25,320 nucleotides of DNA from a virus: the IMG/VR virus record IMGVR_UViG_3300017760_000083, positions 1 to 25,320 of that record; one strand, written 5' to 3'. Positions 15,467-22,898 of this stretch are shown here, one piece after another. Positions within the stretch are counted from its first letter, which is position 1. Every line of letters starts with the position of its first letter. Under the pieces are notes generated by a model. That model was not told the DNA's origin. It searched no databases and worked only from the letters and a program-made list of their open reading frames with translations. The translations under genes were made by a program, and so were the position numbers.

Positions 15467-15942
15467 TTTTTTACCCACTCCATAGGGATAGACCCTTCGG
15501 CCCATTCAAAGTTGTATCGCACACACCACGCAGCGTACGTCGTTTTGCTTCCCTTGTAAATCTTATTCTTAGCGTTCATAAAAACAAAACGAATATCCAA
15601 CTCAGGATGTTGTTTCTTCATAAGCACCATCTTCACCCTATCACCTTTATCTAGGTGACCTTTTGCTTCCACGTAAATGTTTGTCTCAGGGAAGTAAAAG
15701 TCGGGGGTGTAGTGTCGAGGGGCAGGTATGTATTCAAACCTTTCCTCTTCGTATTGGAACTCAATGTTGTTTGCAGTCAGAGTCTTTGCTAAACTAAGCT
15801 CGAACTTGGACCTGTATTTTATTTTGTTATTCAAAAGGTTATCCCTATCGATATTAGTCTTTTTTCTAGGTACCCTGCCAGTTTGGGGGAATACTTTTCT
15901 ATGTTGGTAAGTTCTTTTGTCAAAGGGTGCATCGGCACACAT
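15463..15942 (-). CDS. Endonuclease I-like Holliday junction resolvase (T7 gp3 family)
   Basis: The C-terminal 115 residues match T7 gp3 well by eye: QHPELDIRFVF, NKIYKGSKTTY and IPMEWVKK have direct counterparts. The PD-(D/E)XK active site is visible as Glu48 (RSKFELSL), Asp81 (YTPDF), Glu92 and Lys94 (VEAKG), with spacing close to T7 Glu20, Asp55, Glu65 and Lys67. It resolves branched replication and recombination intermediates, helping packaging. The start is uncertain. The only upstream ATG (15942) gives a 112-base overlap with the next gene and a long N-terminus; a TTG at 15834, preceded by AGGG and overlapping that gene's stop, would give a shorter protein. Confidence 0.88.
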   Translation of the reverse strand: MCADAPFDKRTYQHRKVFPQTGRVPRKKTNIDRDNLLNNKIKYRSKFELSLAKTLTANNIEFQYEEERFEYIPAPRHYTPDFYFPETNIYVEAKGHLDKGDRVKMVLMKKQHPELDIRFVFMNAKNKIYKGSKTTYAAWCVRYNFEWAEGSIPMEWVKK

Positions 15943-16211
15943 ACATAAGCTCCTGAAAATGACCGTCTACTGATCTGTTGTAACTCAGTTTCAACCTTTT
16001 TAATGTCTCGTGCTTCTGTGTCAGATAGCAGGTGGCCATCTTTACCGTAGTGGTTGATAAGCGTCAAGGGTAATCCCTTCTCATGTAGCCTCAACCTAGT
16101 GACCCTACGTTCTCCCCCTGTGCCAGTGCTGGACTCTATGTACATATGACTAAGGTCACTGTTTAATTCCATGAGTTCTACCTCATAATCTTTTACAAAT
16201 AGGTACGGCAT
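15831..16211 (-). CDS. Hypothetical protein
   Basis: A 126-residue protein, MPYLFVKDYEVELMELNSDLSH..., that starts two bases after the stop of the Cas4-like gene. It is of mixed charge with an Arg-rich centre (GGERRVTRLRLHEKG) and a helical stretch (EARDIKKVETELQQISRRS). I do not recognise it. Its 3' end overlaps the resolvase reading frame by 112 bases if the resolvase uses its ATG, or by only a few bases if it uses the TTG at 15834. Cotranscription with replication and recombination genes is certain from spacing; function is unknown. Confidence 0.6.
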   Translation of the reverse strand: MPYLFVKDYEVELMELNSDLSHMYIESSTGTGGERRVTRLRLHEKGLPLTLINHYGKDGHLLSDTEARDIKKVETELQQISRRSFSGAYVCVPMHPLTKELTNIEKYSPKLAGYLEKRLISIGITF

Positions 16212-16213
16212 CT

Positions 16214-17110
16214 TTACATTTCTTTCTTTTTAAGTTTGTCGTACCACACCAGCGGCGGGTTCTTTGCTCTAGAAGTAACCTTGCCGTGAAGCACAGCTTT
16301 AGGCCAACAGTGTGATCTGTAGCCACACAGGTTACATTGTCTAGGTAGTACTTTGTTACCTGTCTTAATAACCTCACCATCCTTACGGTAGGTTTCCGGT
16401 TCTGATTTGAACGGAACAAATGGTTCTACATCAGGGTCTGTAAGAAACTTGACCCGCTTCTCTGCATCTTTTAAATAGGCTTCTTTGTCATCCTGCGCCC
16501 AATCCGGCACTTCAACAATAGCCACCATACCACTAGACTTGTTAACAACGATCCACCCCCCAAACGGTAAGCCTGTAGCTTCCGCATAAAGAAACCCCTG
16601 CATGACATAGCCAAAGGGGTCATCCTCTTTTAGTTTGTCGTACCCTCCGTTCATACCAGTAAACTTGTAGTTGAAAGCCCAGTCACTGGCTGACTTAACA
16701 TCCCACACCTTTTCTACTCCCAACTCATCACGTATAATAACGTCGAGAGTACCGTTGACAAGTGTGTCTCCTATCTGTAACTCAACGGCTCTTTGGTAGT
16801 CAACAATATCTATCCCAGCCTCTTTCATTATAAGCATAAGGATTGATTCTGTCAGGTCACCAAACATAAATCGGAACAGAGTGTTGTACTCCATGTCCTC
16901 TTTAATGCCCTTCTTCTCCAACACTTGTTGACAAAGGGGACGACCAAGTCCTGACATACGAATACGAAACTCACCACGTTGACGGACAAGTTGTCGCTCC
17001 GCTGCTTCACTGCATTCTTTAGAGAAGTCTTTAACTGCTTGCGGGGAGACAGTAGTTTCCCCCCGCAAAGCATTGACCATGTGGTCTTGTATTTTAAGCA
17101 GCGTTAGCAT
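16214..17110 (-). CDS. Cas4/RecB-like PD-(D/E)XK exonuclease with Fe-S cysteines
   Basis: About 298 residues from the ATG at 17110. The active site pattern is FGDLTE (Glu88), GTLDVII (Asp123), VWDVKSAS (Asp137, Lys139), and the helix QGFLY (Gln171, Tyr175; the QxxxY motif of the RecB/Cas4 group). Cys60, Cys259, Cys262 and Cys268 (C-x2-C-x5-C at the C-terminus plus one before the nuclease core) are arranged as in Cas4/AddB-type 4Fe-4S nucleases. A single-strand or end-resecting exonuclease in recombination or host DNA breakdown is likely. No cas1 or array is nearby, so a CRISPR role is not suggested. It overlaps the upstream gene by 17 bases; a TTG two codons earlier is an alternative start. 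Confidence 0.8.
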   Translation of the reverse strand: MLTLLKIQDHMVNALRGETTVSPQAVKDFSKECSEAAERQLVRQRGEFRIRMSGLGRPLCQQVLEKKGIKEDMEYNTLFRFMFGDLTESILMLIMKEAGIDIVDYQRAVELQIGDTLVNGTLDVIIRDELGVEKVWDVKSASDWAFNYKFTGMNGGYDKLKEDDPFGYVMQGFLYAEATGLPFGGWIVVNKSSGMVAIVEVPDWAQDDKEAYLKDAEKRVKFLTDPDVEPFVPFKSEPETYRKDGEVIKTGNKVLPRQCNLCGYRSHCWPKAVLHGKVTSRAKNPPLVWYDKLKKKEM

Positions 17111-17954
17111 TGTCAAAGTCTGCTGCTAAATCGATATCGTCATCGTCAGCAACGAGCTTTGCCGCTTCACGGTGTTGGTTCATAACATTATCGTTATGAC
17201 CCTTTACAGTCTCAGCAAACATAGACATGAGTTGCTTATCCTCATCTGTAATGTTTGCCTCACCGACAAGGGCAGGAACCGGAGTCCAGTAAGTTACACT
17301 ACCCTTTTTGTGCTTGTGGGTAGTCAAAGAAACGACACACTTCTGCATCAGTTTCTTTTGCTTGGACAAGCTATCAATGAAGTCTGAGATAGGCTTGAAC
17401 CCAGACCGCTTGAAGTATGCAACCACCGGCTGATCTGTAACCTCAACCTCAGTGCCTTCAGCAGTAGTAAAGCTACCACTTATCTTAGCGTAAATAACTT
17501 GGTTACACACGACTGAACGAGAGTGCAAATACGCTAGATCATCCTTTGACAAACGATCCTCTTCATCCCGTGTGAGTCTGCCACACTTGTTGCCACCAGT
17601 AGTATCGGGGAACATGCCAGACAGGTTTGTTTTCTGCACTGACTTAGATGAGAAGGTACCACTCTCCTGATCCCACACGCTGTACTCAAAGGTACGCAAA
17701 ATGGGACGGATGTTTACTTTGTCTGCGTAGATGAACCTACCGTCTAGGTACATCTTCCACGCTCCACGAGTAAGGGACACACCATCTTCTGTCTCTGCAT
17801 CGTAATTTATATTTATACGAGGCAAGCCTACCTGACGATTGTTATTACCGCCCTGCCCACTTGCTTCCATTAGAGCCTCAACGTTATCGTCGTTGAATGC
17901 TGCAACAATTGCGTCGATATTATCAATTTCCATTACTTCTGTTCCTGTTTCCAT
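17094..17954 (-). CDS. Putative single-stranded DNA-binding protein
   Basis: A 286-residue protein whose core (residues about 45-230) is beta-rich with aromatic residues (AWKMYLDGRFIYADKVNIRPILRTF, VIYAKISGSF). It ends in an acidic tail, DDDDIDLAADFDNANAA. An OB-like core with an acidic C-terminal tail, next to the polymerase and exonuclease, is what phage ssDNA-binding proteins such as T7 gp2.5 look like. The N-terminus is also acidic, and I cannot confirm an OB fold by eye. A strong AAAGGAG ribosome binding site lies about 11 bases before the ATG, suggesting high expression, as expected for a stoichiometric replication protein. The function is inference. Confidence 0.5.
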   Translation of the reverse strand: METGTEVMEIDNIDAIVAAFNDDNVEALMEASGQGGNNNRQVGLPRININYDAETEDGVSLTRGAWKMYLDGRFIYADKVNIRPILRTFEYSVWDQESGTFSSKSVQKTNLSGMFPDTTGGNKCGRLTRDEEDRLSKDDLAYLHSRSVVCNQVIYAKISGSFTTAEGTEVEVTDQPVVAYFKRSGFKPISDFIDSLSKQKKLMQKCVVSLTTHKHKKGSVTYWTPVPALVGEANITDEDKQLMSMFAETVKGHNDNVMNQHREAAKLVADDDDIDLAADFDNANAA

Positions 17955-17993
17955 GATTTTTCATGCTCCTTTAATCAGGGGTGTAGAATGATC

Positions 17994-19493
17994 TTACAGA
18001 CTTACCACTTCAGTGTCAAGCCAATTCTTGCCTATCTTTAATTCAATTTCAACAGGCATGTCGTATTCAACTCTGTATCGGTTCACGCTCTCTGTAGGTA
18101 ACGACAACATTGCGTACTCTAACAGCTTGATACAAGCGTCTTTCTCATCAGGGTGTACGTCAAGCACAATCGAATCGTGTACAGTATTACAGATAACTGA
18201 CTTGAGTTCCCTAATCCTCATCATCTTGCTCAAACGAACAAGAGCAGTAGGAAGAAGATCAGCAGTAGCAAAACCCTGTACAGGATAGTTGCATATCGCT
18301 GTACGATTTGTGGCTGTACCCCACTCTGTCCACCGCGCAGAGGGAAAAGCATACTGCCTACCACTTGGAAGGGTGATCTGCTTCGTTTTAACGGCCTCTC
18401 GCTGGAGTTTGTCGTGCCAGAGGGTAACCCCTTCGTATTTATCCTTAAAGGCTCTGTAGTAGCGTTGTTGGGCGTCTGTTCCGGTGGTGCCGCCGTATAG
18501 AGGCTTGAAGGTATGTGCCTTTGCTTCTTGTCTGCTGCATCCGATAATATCTGCAGTATATTGGTGAACATCTGTACCCTCACTTACATCCACGTACGCT
18601 TGGCTATCCTTTGCAAGAAAGCCAGCCACTCTAAACTCTAGTTGCGAGTAATCCCCTTCAAGTATAAACCCACCCGGAAAGCGGCTCTCGACAACCTTGC
18701 GTATAGCGAAGGTATTTCCACGTGGCATATTTTGAAAGTTAGGATTGCGGCTCGAAAGGCGACCCGTCGCCGTAACACACTGCATGAACTCTGGATGGAT
18801 GATACCATTCGCATCAACATTGTTTTTCATCCCTTCTACAAAAGTATTGAGGTAGGTTCGTAGAGCGTTGTACCTGACGTAAGCGGTAGCAAATTCCTTT
18901 GCATCACCTGACAATTCTATTGACCTATTTTCTAGTGTAGTCTTGTCCGTCTTGAATCCCGCAGCAGCAGTATCGTAAGTATCACGAGGTACCAGCTTGA
19001 ATCCGGCAACCTCTCGTGTGGGCGTATAAATCACTCCCGCACCCTTGCAAGGCTTACACACACGCAAAACTTTACTGGGTTGTCCATTCTTATTGACAGG
19101 ACGTACCTTACCAAACCCAACACATCCTGCACACCTGCTACCTACAGTTTTACGTACCACTTCTGTCATACGGCGTACTGTTGAAGTGAACACGCTTCTT
19201 TTCATACGAACACGCTGCTTTGGTTTCATGGTGGCACCACGCATCTCGTGACCCAAATTAAATATGCGTGACCACTCCTTTTTATCTATGACCTTGCGTG
19301 AGTAAAGAAGGACACTGCGATCATCTGGGCTGGCAAGATTGATGGGAGTATCCCCCATTGCTTCCCGCGCCATCTCATTCAGACGTATCTCTAGTTCATC
19401 CAGTTCTGTCTGAAACTCTGTCTCAATCTGGTTTAGTGTGTCTAAGTTTATCTTTAATCCATTACGCTCTATCTCAGTGAGCGTTTCTGTCAT
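17994..19493 (-). CDS. DNA polymerase A, polymerase part with DnaJ-type zinc finger
   Basis: A 499-residue polymerase domain. It begins MTETLTEIERNGLKIN, the usual link after the exonuclease domain. Cys121, Cys124, Cys146 and Cys149 form two CxxCxGxG knuckles (CAGCVGFG, CKPCKGAG) like the DnaJ zinc finger, inserted before the thumb. Polymerase motifs follow: TGRLSSRNPNFQN (about 243-254), motif A GDYSQLEF (Asp281), the O-helix RQEAKAHTFKPLYGG (Lys325, Phe329, Tyr333), and motif C VHDSI (His439, Asp440). Phe329 occupies the position of E. coli Phe762. The DnaJ-in-Pol layout is reported for HMO-2011 phage. The chosen ATG follows the exonuclease stop by one base (TGA-G-ATG); the frame is open to 19571, so a fused product by +1 shift is possible. 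Confidence 0.9.
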   Translation of the reverse strand: MTETLTEIERNGLKINLDTLNQIETEFQTELDELEIRLNEMAREAMGDTPINLASPDDRSVLLYSRKVIDKKEWSRIFNLGHEMRGATMKPKQRVRMKRSVFTSTVRRMTEVVRKTVGSRCAGCVGFGKVRPVNKNGQPSKVLRVCKPCKGAGVIYTPTREVAGFKLVPRDTYDTAAAGFKTDKTTLENRSIELSGDAKEFATAYVRYNALRTYLNTFVEGMKNNVDANGIIHPEFMQCVTATGRLSSRNPNFQNMPRGNTFAIRKVVESRFPGGFILEGDYSQLEFRVAGFLAKDSQAYVDVSEGTDVHQYTADIIGCSRQEAKAHTFKPLYGGTTGTDAQQRYYRAFKDKYEGVTLWHDKLQREAVKTKQITLPSGRQYAFPSARWTEWGTATNRTAICNYPVQGFATADLLPTALVRLSKMMRIRELKSVICNTVHDSIVLDVHPDEKDACIKLLEYAMLSLPTESVNRYRVEYDMPVEIELKIGKNWLDTEVVSL

Positions 19494-19494
19494 C

Positions 19495-20079
19495 TCAAGC
19501 GACAGCCTCAACGTCGGTAACAAAGTCCGTTCCAAAACATAACTCCTTAAATGTAGTGCCAAAGGCATCAAGCTGTTTCAAGGCCACCTCTTCTGTGGCG
19601 AGTACGTCAGCTTTTCCGTACTCTTCTACTATCTCCCACGGTATGTCGTAGAAGGTCTTGCCGTCCTTGAGGTACGGCGAAACAAGGTCTTTCTCCTTTT
19701 GGGTAACGTCATACTTTTCTGCAACAGCAGCAAGTCCCAGAGGCCAACGCTGGGCTTTCGCCAGAATATACTCCGCAACCATCGTATCATATACTTCTCC
19801 GTTAAAAAAGAAACCACACTCCCTGATCCATGATAGATCAAACTTTATGTTGTGTCCCACAATTGTATCAGCCTCGTTGAGTGCTTCTTGAAACAACTCC
19901 GGTGCAAAGTCGTGGGGTTCCCTGTCTGCATGATAGTAGCAGTGGTAGTGTACGTGAGGCGACGACAAACGCTTGTACCCAATAGACACAAGACGATTAC
20001 CAAAGTATGGCAGTGCTGTTGTCCCACCCGTTTCTTTTTGTATGTGGGTTGTTTCTACATCGAAGGTCAGTACGTTCAT
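19495..20079 (-). CDS. DNA polymerase 3'-5' exonuclease part (DEDDy)
   Basis: A 194-residue protein equal to the proofreading domain of family A polymerases. Exo I is FDVETTH (Asp7, Glu9), Exo II NIKFDLSWI (Asp81), Exo III YGKAD (Tyr154, Asp158), so all DEDDy residues are present. It removes mismatched 3' ends. In relatives this domain is normally fused to the polymerase. Here the frame stops in TGA at 19495-19497 and the polymerase continues in the +1 frame. From Asp158 to IERNG the combined length would be about 45 residues, as in continuous polymerases. Its ATG overlaps the HNH gene stop (ATGA). It could be a true separate subunit, half of a frameshifted product, or the result of a one-base error. 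Confidence 0.88.
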   Translation of the reverse strand: MNVLTFDVETTHIQKETGGTTALPYFGNRLVSIGYKRLSSPHVHYHCYYHADREPHDFAPELFQEALNEADTIVGHNIKFDLSWIRECGFFFNGEVYDTMVAEYILAKAQRWPLGLAAVAEKYDVTQKEKDLVSPYLKDGKTFYDIPWEIVEEYGKADVLATEEVALKQLDAFGTTFKELCFGTDFVTDVEAVA

Positions 20080-20444
20080 TTGTTTTCTCCAAATGTGTGT
20101 ATCATGTGGCAGTTGGCACAGAGAACTCTACACTTCCTGACCTCATCCATCAAACGTTTTAATTTCAAGGTTATCATATTGGATACATCTCGAACTTTCA
20201 GTGACGGGTCTAAGTGATCAAACTGAAGAGCAGCAGCATTCTCGTTGTAACCGCACAGACTACACCCCTTACTCACCTTGTAGTTATTGAGCCAACGTCG
20301 TCGTATTTTTTTCAGACGTGTTTTGTTGTCGTGATTTCTTTTCTTGGCAGCATAGAATTTATCTGGGCTTCTCCAGTCCTCATGCTTACCAGACATGCCC
20401 CAAAAGACCATCCCATCTTCTCTGACATAACCGTGCTTTGCCAT
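20076..20444 (-). CDS. HNH endonuclease (free-standing, homing-type)
   Basis: A 122-residue basic protein. The HNH region is CSLCG (Cys61, Cys64), LQFDHLDP (Asp76, His77), then CRVLCANCHMIHT (Cys109, Asn111, Cys112, His113): zinc knuckles plus the His/Asn catalytic core. The first 60 residues are Lys/Arg-rich (KKRNHDNKTRLKKIRRRW) and probably contact DNA. Small HNH proteins of this type often behave as homing endonucleases that insert between phage replication genes. It overlaps the helicase stop (TGATG) and the exonuclease start (ATGA), so it is fully built into the operon, and a transcription role is unlikely. Confidence 0.85.
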   Translation of the reverse strand: MAKHGYVREDGMVFWGMSGKHEDWRSPDKFYAAKKRNHDNKTRLKKIRRRWLNNYKVSKGCSLCGYNENAAALQFDHLDPSLKVRDVSNMITLKLKRLMDEVRKCRVLCANCHMIHTFGENK

Positions 20445-21673
20445 CAGTAGTACACTCCACGTTCAATATCAATCTTTCCATGTATCATACCATGATACCC
20501 GTTAAGTTTGTTTTTGGATATACAAATATGACGCACAGTGTTTTCCGTTTCACTTGAGCCTGTTTTACCTATACCAATAATGATGTCAGCCTCGCCAGCC
20601 TTACCAGTACGTGAGTTGTCCATCATTGAGTAATCAATCCATTGTCTATCGTGTGCCTCATAGTTTGCCTGACTGACAGCCCACACTAACACTTTGTTTC
20701 GTTTTGCTATCTCACGAGCATACACATAGGTTTCTTTCAAACGCTCATCACCACGATTAAACTCACCGGATATACGAAACTTGTCAAGCTGATCACAGAA
20801 CATAATGTCTGGTTTATTTAGCTTGGCGTATTCATCTACCTCTTCGACAGAGGTACCGACAGAGTCCATGATTGTAAGCAAAGGTTCAATCTCATCTGCA
20901 TATTTTGCACATAAAGCAACACGATCACGTTCCATCTCTTGTCGTGTCAAACCAAAATACGACTGTATCAAACGAAGCTTAATCTTTGGTGCGGGTTCTT
21001 CGTTTGCCCAGTACACAACCTTAAAACCCTGCTTTATGTATGATGCTGCAAGGAAGCAACAAAAGGTTGTCTTACCGGATTCTGGTCTAGCAAACAATAT
21101 ACCTAAATTACCCCTGTCCAGACCTGACACGTTATCCGCAATCAGGTCATAGTCGAAAGGGAAGTCGGGATCACCAGCCTCGTTGTCTAACAGGGACTCT
21201 AAGTCATCTTCTACCTTAGTGTAAGTAGTTTTGTCACTGATGCGTCCATCTTCTACGGTATCAATCAGTCTACGTAACTCACCAAACTCCTCACTGTCAC
21301 CCGTGAAGATGTCAATTGCTTTCTCACCAATGAGACGAGCGCGATCACGCAACCAAAAGTTGTGTACCAAATCCAAATGCAACTCAAAATTGTCAGCGTT
21401 ACCCATATCCAAACCAGCTATAGTCTCATGCACCTTACTACGGGTTGCTTCTGGCATAGCAGGGTTGCGATCATTAAACAAACTGCTTAGTTCAGACTTG
21501 GTTAAGTCCTTTGCGTACTTAGTGTGAGAGAATGTCAGTGTGTCAAATATGTCACGCATCTCTCTATCAAACATAGACCTGTCAATAATGTTCTTTACGC
21601 GACCAAAGAAGTCGGCGTTAAGACAGAAGCCTAATATCTGCTTATCTATCGATGTAGTTTCGTAGGTAGTCAT
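20444..21673 (-). CDS. DnaB-like replicative helicase
   Basis: A 409-residue RecA-fold helicase. The Walker A motif is ARPESGKTTF (residues 195-204, Lys201), Walker B PDIMFCDQLD (Asp294), motif H3-like WAVSQANYEAHDR (331-343), and the C-terminal SRTGKAGEADIIIGIGK carries the arginine-finger-type region. The N-terminal 140 residues are helical, as in DnaB. It unwinds DNA at the fork as a hexamer. In T7 the primase and helicase are one protein (gp4); here the primase is a separate gene that overlaps this start by 32 bases. An AAAGGA ribosome binding site lies upstream of the ATG inside the primase gene. Confidence 0.9.
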   Translation of the reverse strand: MTTYETTSIDKQILGFCLNADFFGRVKNIIDRSMFDREMRDIFDTLTFSHTKYAKDLTKSELSSLFNDRNPAMPEATRSKVHETIAGLDMGNADNFELHLDLVHNFWLRDRARLIGEKAIDIFTGDSEEFGELRRLIDTVEDGRISDKTTYTKVEDDLESLLDNEAGDPDFPFDYDLIADNVSGLDRGNLGILFARPESGKTTFCCFLAASYIKQGFKVVYWANEEPAPKIKLRLIQSYFGLTRQEMERDRVALCAKYADEIEPLLTIMDSVGTSVEEVDEYAKLNKPDIMFCDQLDKFRISGEFNRGDERLKETYVYAREIAKRNKVLVWAVSQANYEAHDRQWIDYSMMDNSRTGKAGEADIIIGIGKTGSSETENTVRHICISKNKLNGYHGMIHGKIDIERGVYY

Positions 21674-22454
21674 CTCTTTCGTCCTTTGTCATGTTCTTAA
21701 AGTCACGGGATAATACCATGAGTTTGGTTGGAACTATTCTACACAGGGTTTTTACCATGTCAACCGCCTTGTCAGTTGCGTCTTTGTCGAGTGCAACAAA
21801 TACTCTGGGGTATTTGGATAAATGTTGTATGTGATCATCTAGCAGATTTGTACCTAAGATGGCCACCCCCGCGACAACACCGCTAACACTGCAAGCACTA
21901 GCAGCATCTTCCACAACACAGGCACCACGTTCTCCATTGCCAGAAACAAAAGGGCATTTACTATTTCCATATCGATACCATTTTGGACTCCTTCCATCCA
22001 TTGACCTACCTACCGCATCAACAACCTTTTTGCCATCCTTGACAATAAAGACGACACGGTTTCTTTTGAAATCATAACGAATGTCTGCACGACCTGACAA
22101 GTACGCATCATACGCATATACAGATCGAACATAAAGCTCTGCATCTAAGTTACGGGAAAGACTAACAAAAGTATCCGGCAATTCGTAAGTGTTATTAGTA
22201 CGGGGAACAGGCGCATTAGCCTGTGACCTAGAGAGGGCGTGTTTCGCAAAGTCTTTAGTTAGGGTAACGCCCGTGCGGCCCGACACATTGCAATCAGCGT
22301 GGAAACAATACCACAGTCGTTGCAGTCCGTCATCACTTACGCTAAACGTATTCTTTCTGGCACATACAGGACAGTCGGATCGGTAACGACCCAACGGCTG
22401 AATGTCCAGTGACTCTACGTAGCCTTGTAACCAAGATGGTGATTTCATGTCCAT
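21642..22454 (-). CDS. DNA primase (zinc finger + TOPRIM, T7 gp4-type)
   Basis: A 270-residue primase. The N-terminal zinc finger has Cys28, Cys31 (CPVCARK), Cys50 and Cys55 (WYCFHADC). A short RNA polymerase basic region follows (RYDFKRNRVVFIV). The TOPRIM fold shows ACVVEDAAS (Glu182) and FVALDKDA (Asp223, Asp225). It makes RNA primers for lagging-strand synthesis and would work with the helicase encoded next. It is the first gene of the minus operon. The start is either ATG 22454 or ATG 22448; neither has a clear Shine-Dalgarno, and the best upstream promoter would start transcription very near the ATG, so the message may be leaderless. Confidence 0.9.
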   Translation of the reverse strand: MDMKSPSWLQGYVESLDIQPLGRYRSDCPVCARKNTFSVSDDGLQRLWYCFHADCNVSGRTGVTLTKDFAKHALSRSQANAPVPRTNNTYELPDTFVSLSRNLDAELYVRSVYAYDAYLSGRADIRYDFKRNRVVFIVKDGKKVVDAVGRSMDGRSPKWYRYGNSKCPFVSGNGERGACVVEDAASACSVSGVVAGVAILGTNLLDDHIQHLSKYPRVFVALDKDATDKAVDMVKTLCRIVPTKLMVLSRDFKNMTKDERDDYLRNYIDR

Positions 22455-22455
22455 A

Positions 22456-22485
22456 TCGATAACACACCAGATAAAATCCTGTCAA
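22456..22485 (-). promoter_or_regulatory. Promoter candidate for the minus-strand replication operon
   Basis: On the minus strand a perfect -35 box TTGACA (22485-22480) is followed at 18 bases by TATCGA (22461-22456) as a weak -10. The box continues as TTGACAGG, shared with the plus-strand promoters. The predicted transcript would begin around 22449, at or just inside the primase start. Confidence 0.45.
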
Positions 22486-22508
22486 CCACGTTTTTTAGTT
22501 GACGGCTA

Positions 22509-22537
22509 TTGACAGGGTGTGCTACCTATTACATAAC
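22509..22537 (+). promoter_or_regulatory. Promoter candidate for the plus-strand early genes
   Basis: A perfect TTGACA (22509-22514), a 17-base spacer, and CATAAC (22532-22537; 4 of 6 to TATAAT). A second TTGAC lies ten bases upstream at 22499. Divergent from the primase promoter, within a 107-base region without genes. It resembles sigma-70-type host promoters, in line with no phage RNA polymerase being visible. Confidence 0.5.
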
Positions 22538-22561
22538 CTAACCCTTAAGGGAAACCCCACT

Positions 22562-22711
22562 ATGAAAGTATATAATAAAATCAACCCCATAGCAAAGATA
22601 CTAAGGGATAAGAAATACCAAAAACAAGTTATCCCTAATAGAAAGAAAGATAACTTAGATAAACTATCAAAGAAGGATGCACGGGATGCCAAGACCAAAC
22701 AAGATACTTGA
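22562..22711 (+). CDS. Small basic phage protein (49 aa)
   Basis: A 49-residue, very Lys-rich protein starting MKVYNKINPIAKILRDKKYQ, then VIPNRKKDNLDKLSKKDAR. I recall many phages encoding tiny proteins with a YNKINP.AK.LRDKKY..... V..NKK pattern and no known function. AAGGGA lies about nine bases before the ATG, and it is the first gene after the early promoter, so it is probably made immediately after infection. The charge suggests nucleic acid or host factor binding, which is inference. It ends inside the next gene (26-base overlap). Confidence 0.65.
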   Translation: MKVYNKINPIAKILRDKKYQKQVIPNRKKDNLDKLSKKDARDAKTKQDT

Positions 22712-22898
22712 ACCCACTAAGACTTACAATCTGTTAATGAAAGAAGAGCAGTTTGACAAACTTGCTTACGTTGCACACCAAATGCAAAAGAAAGCACTCG
22801 AACAGGTTGCAGTCGCTGATCTAATCAGGGAAGCACTGGACATATATGTGGAAGCTTACGAGGAAGAACATGGAATCATTGAAAACCCGAAAACTTGA
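22686..22898 (+). CDS. Ribbon-helix-helix-type regulator candidate
   Basis: A 70-residue protein. TYNLLMKEEQFDKLAYVAHQM is followed by EQVAVADLIREALDIYVEAYEEE. This is the beta strand-helix-helix pattern of CopG/Arc-like ribbon-helix-helix proteins, with the typical VADLIREALD second helix. Such dimers bind short repeated operators. A candidate target is the TTGACAGG element shared by nearby promoters. The ATG at 22686 has AGAAGG nine bases upstream; an in-frame ATG at 22677 lies directly on that site and is less likely. It overlaps the neighbours on both sides. Confidence 0.65.
   Translation: MPRPNKILEPTKTYNLLMKEEQFDKLAYVAHQMQKKALEQVAVADLIREALDIYVEAYEEEHGIIENPKT

Noticed and set aside
16214-17110. 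Cas4-like gene as sign of a CRISPR system
   Set aside because: No repeats with spacers, no cas1 or cas2 nearby; this nuclease type is common in phage replication operons.
17955-17993. Mini-frame starting at the ATG one base after AAAGGAG before the ssDNA-binding candidate
   Set aside because: Spacing from the ribosome site is too short and it would encode only 13 residues; the next ATG in the long frame is better placed.
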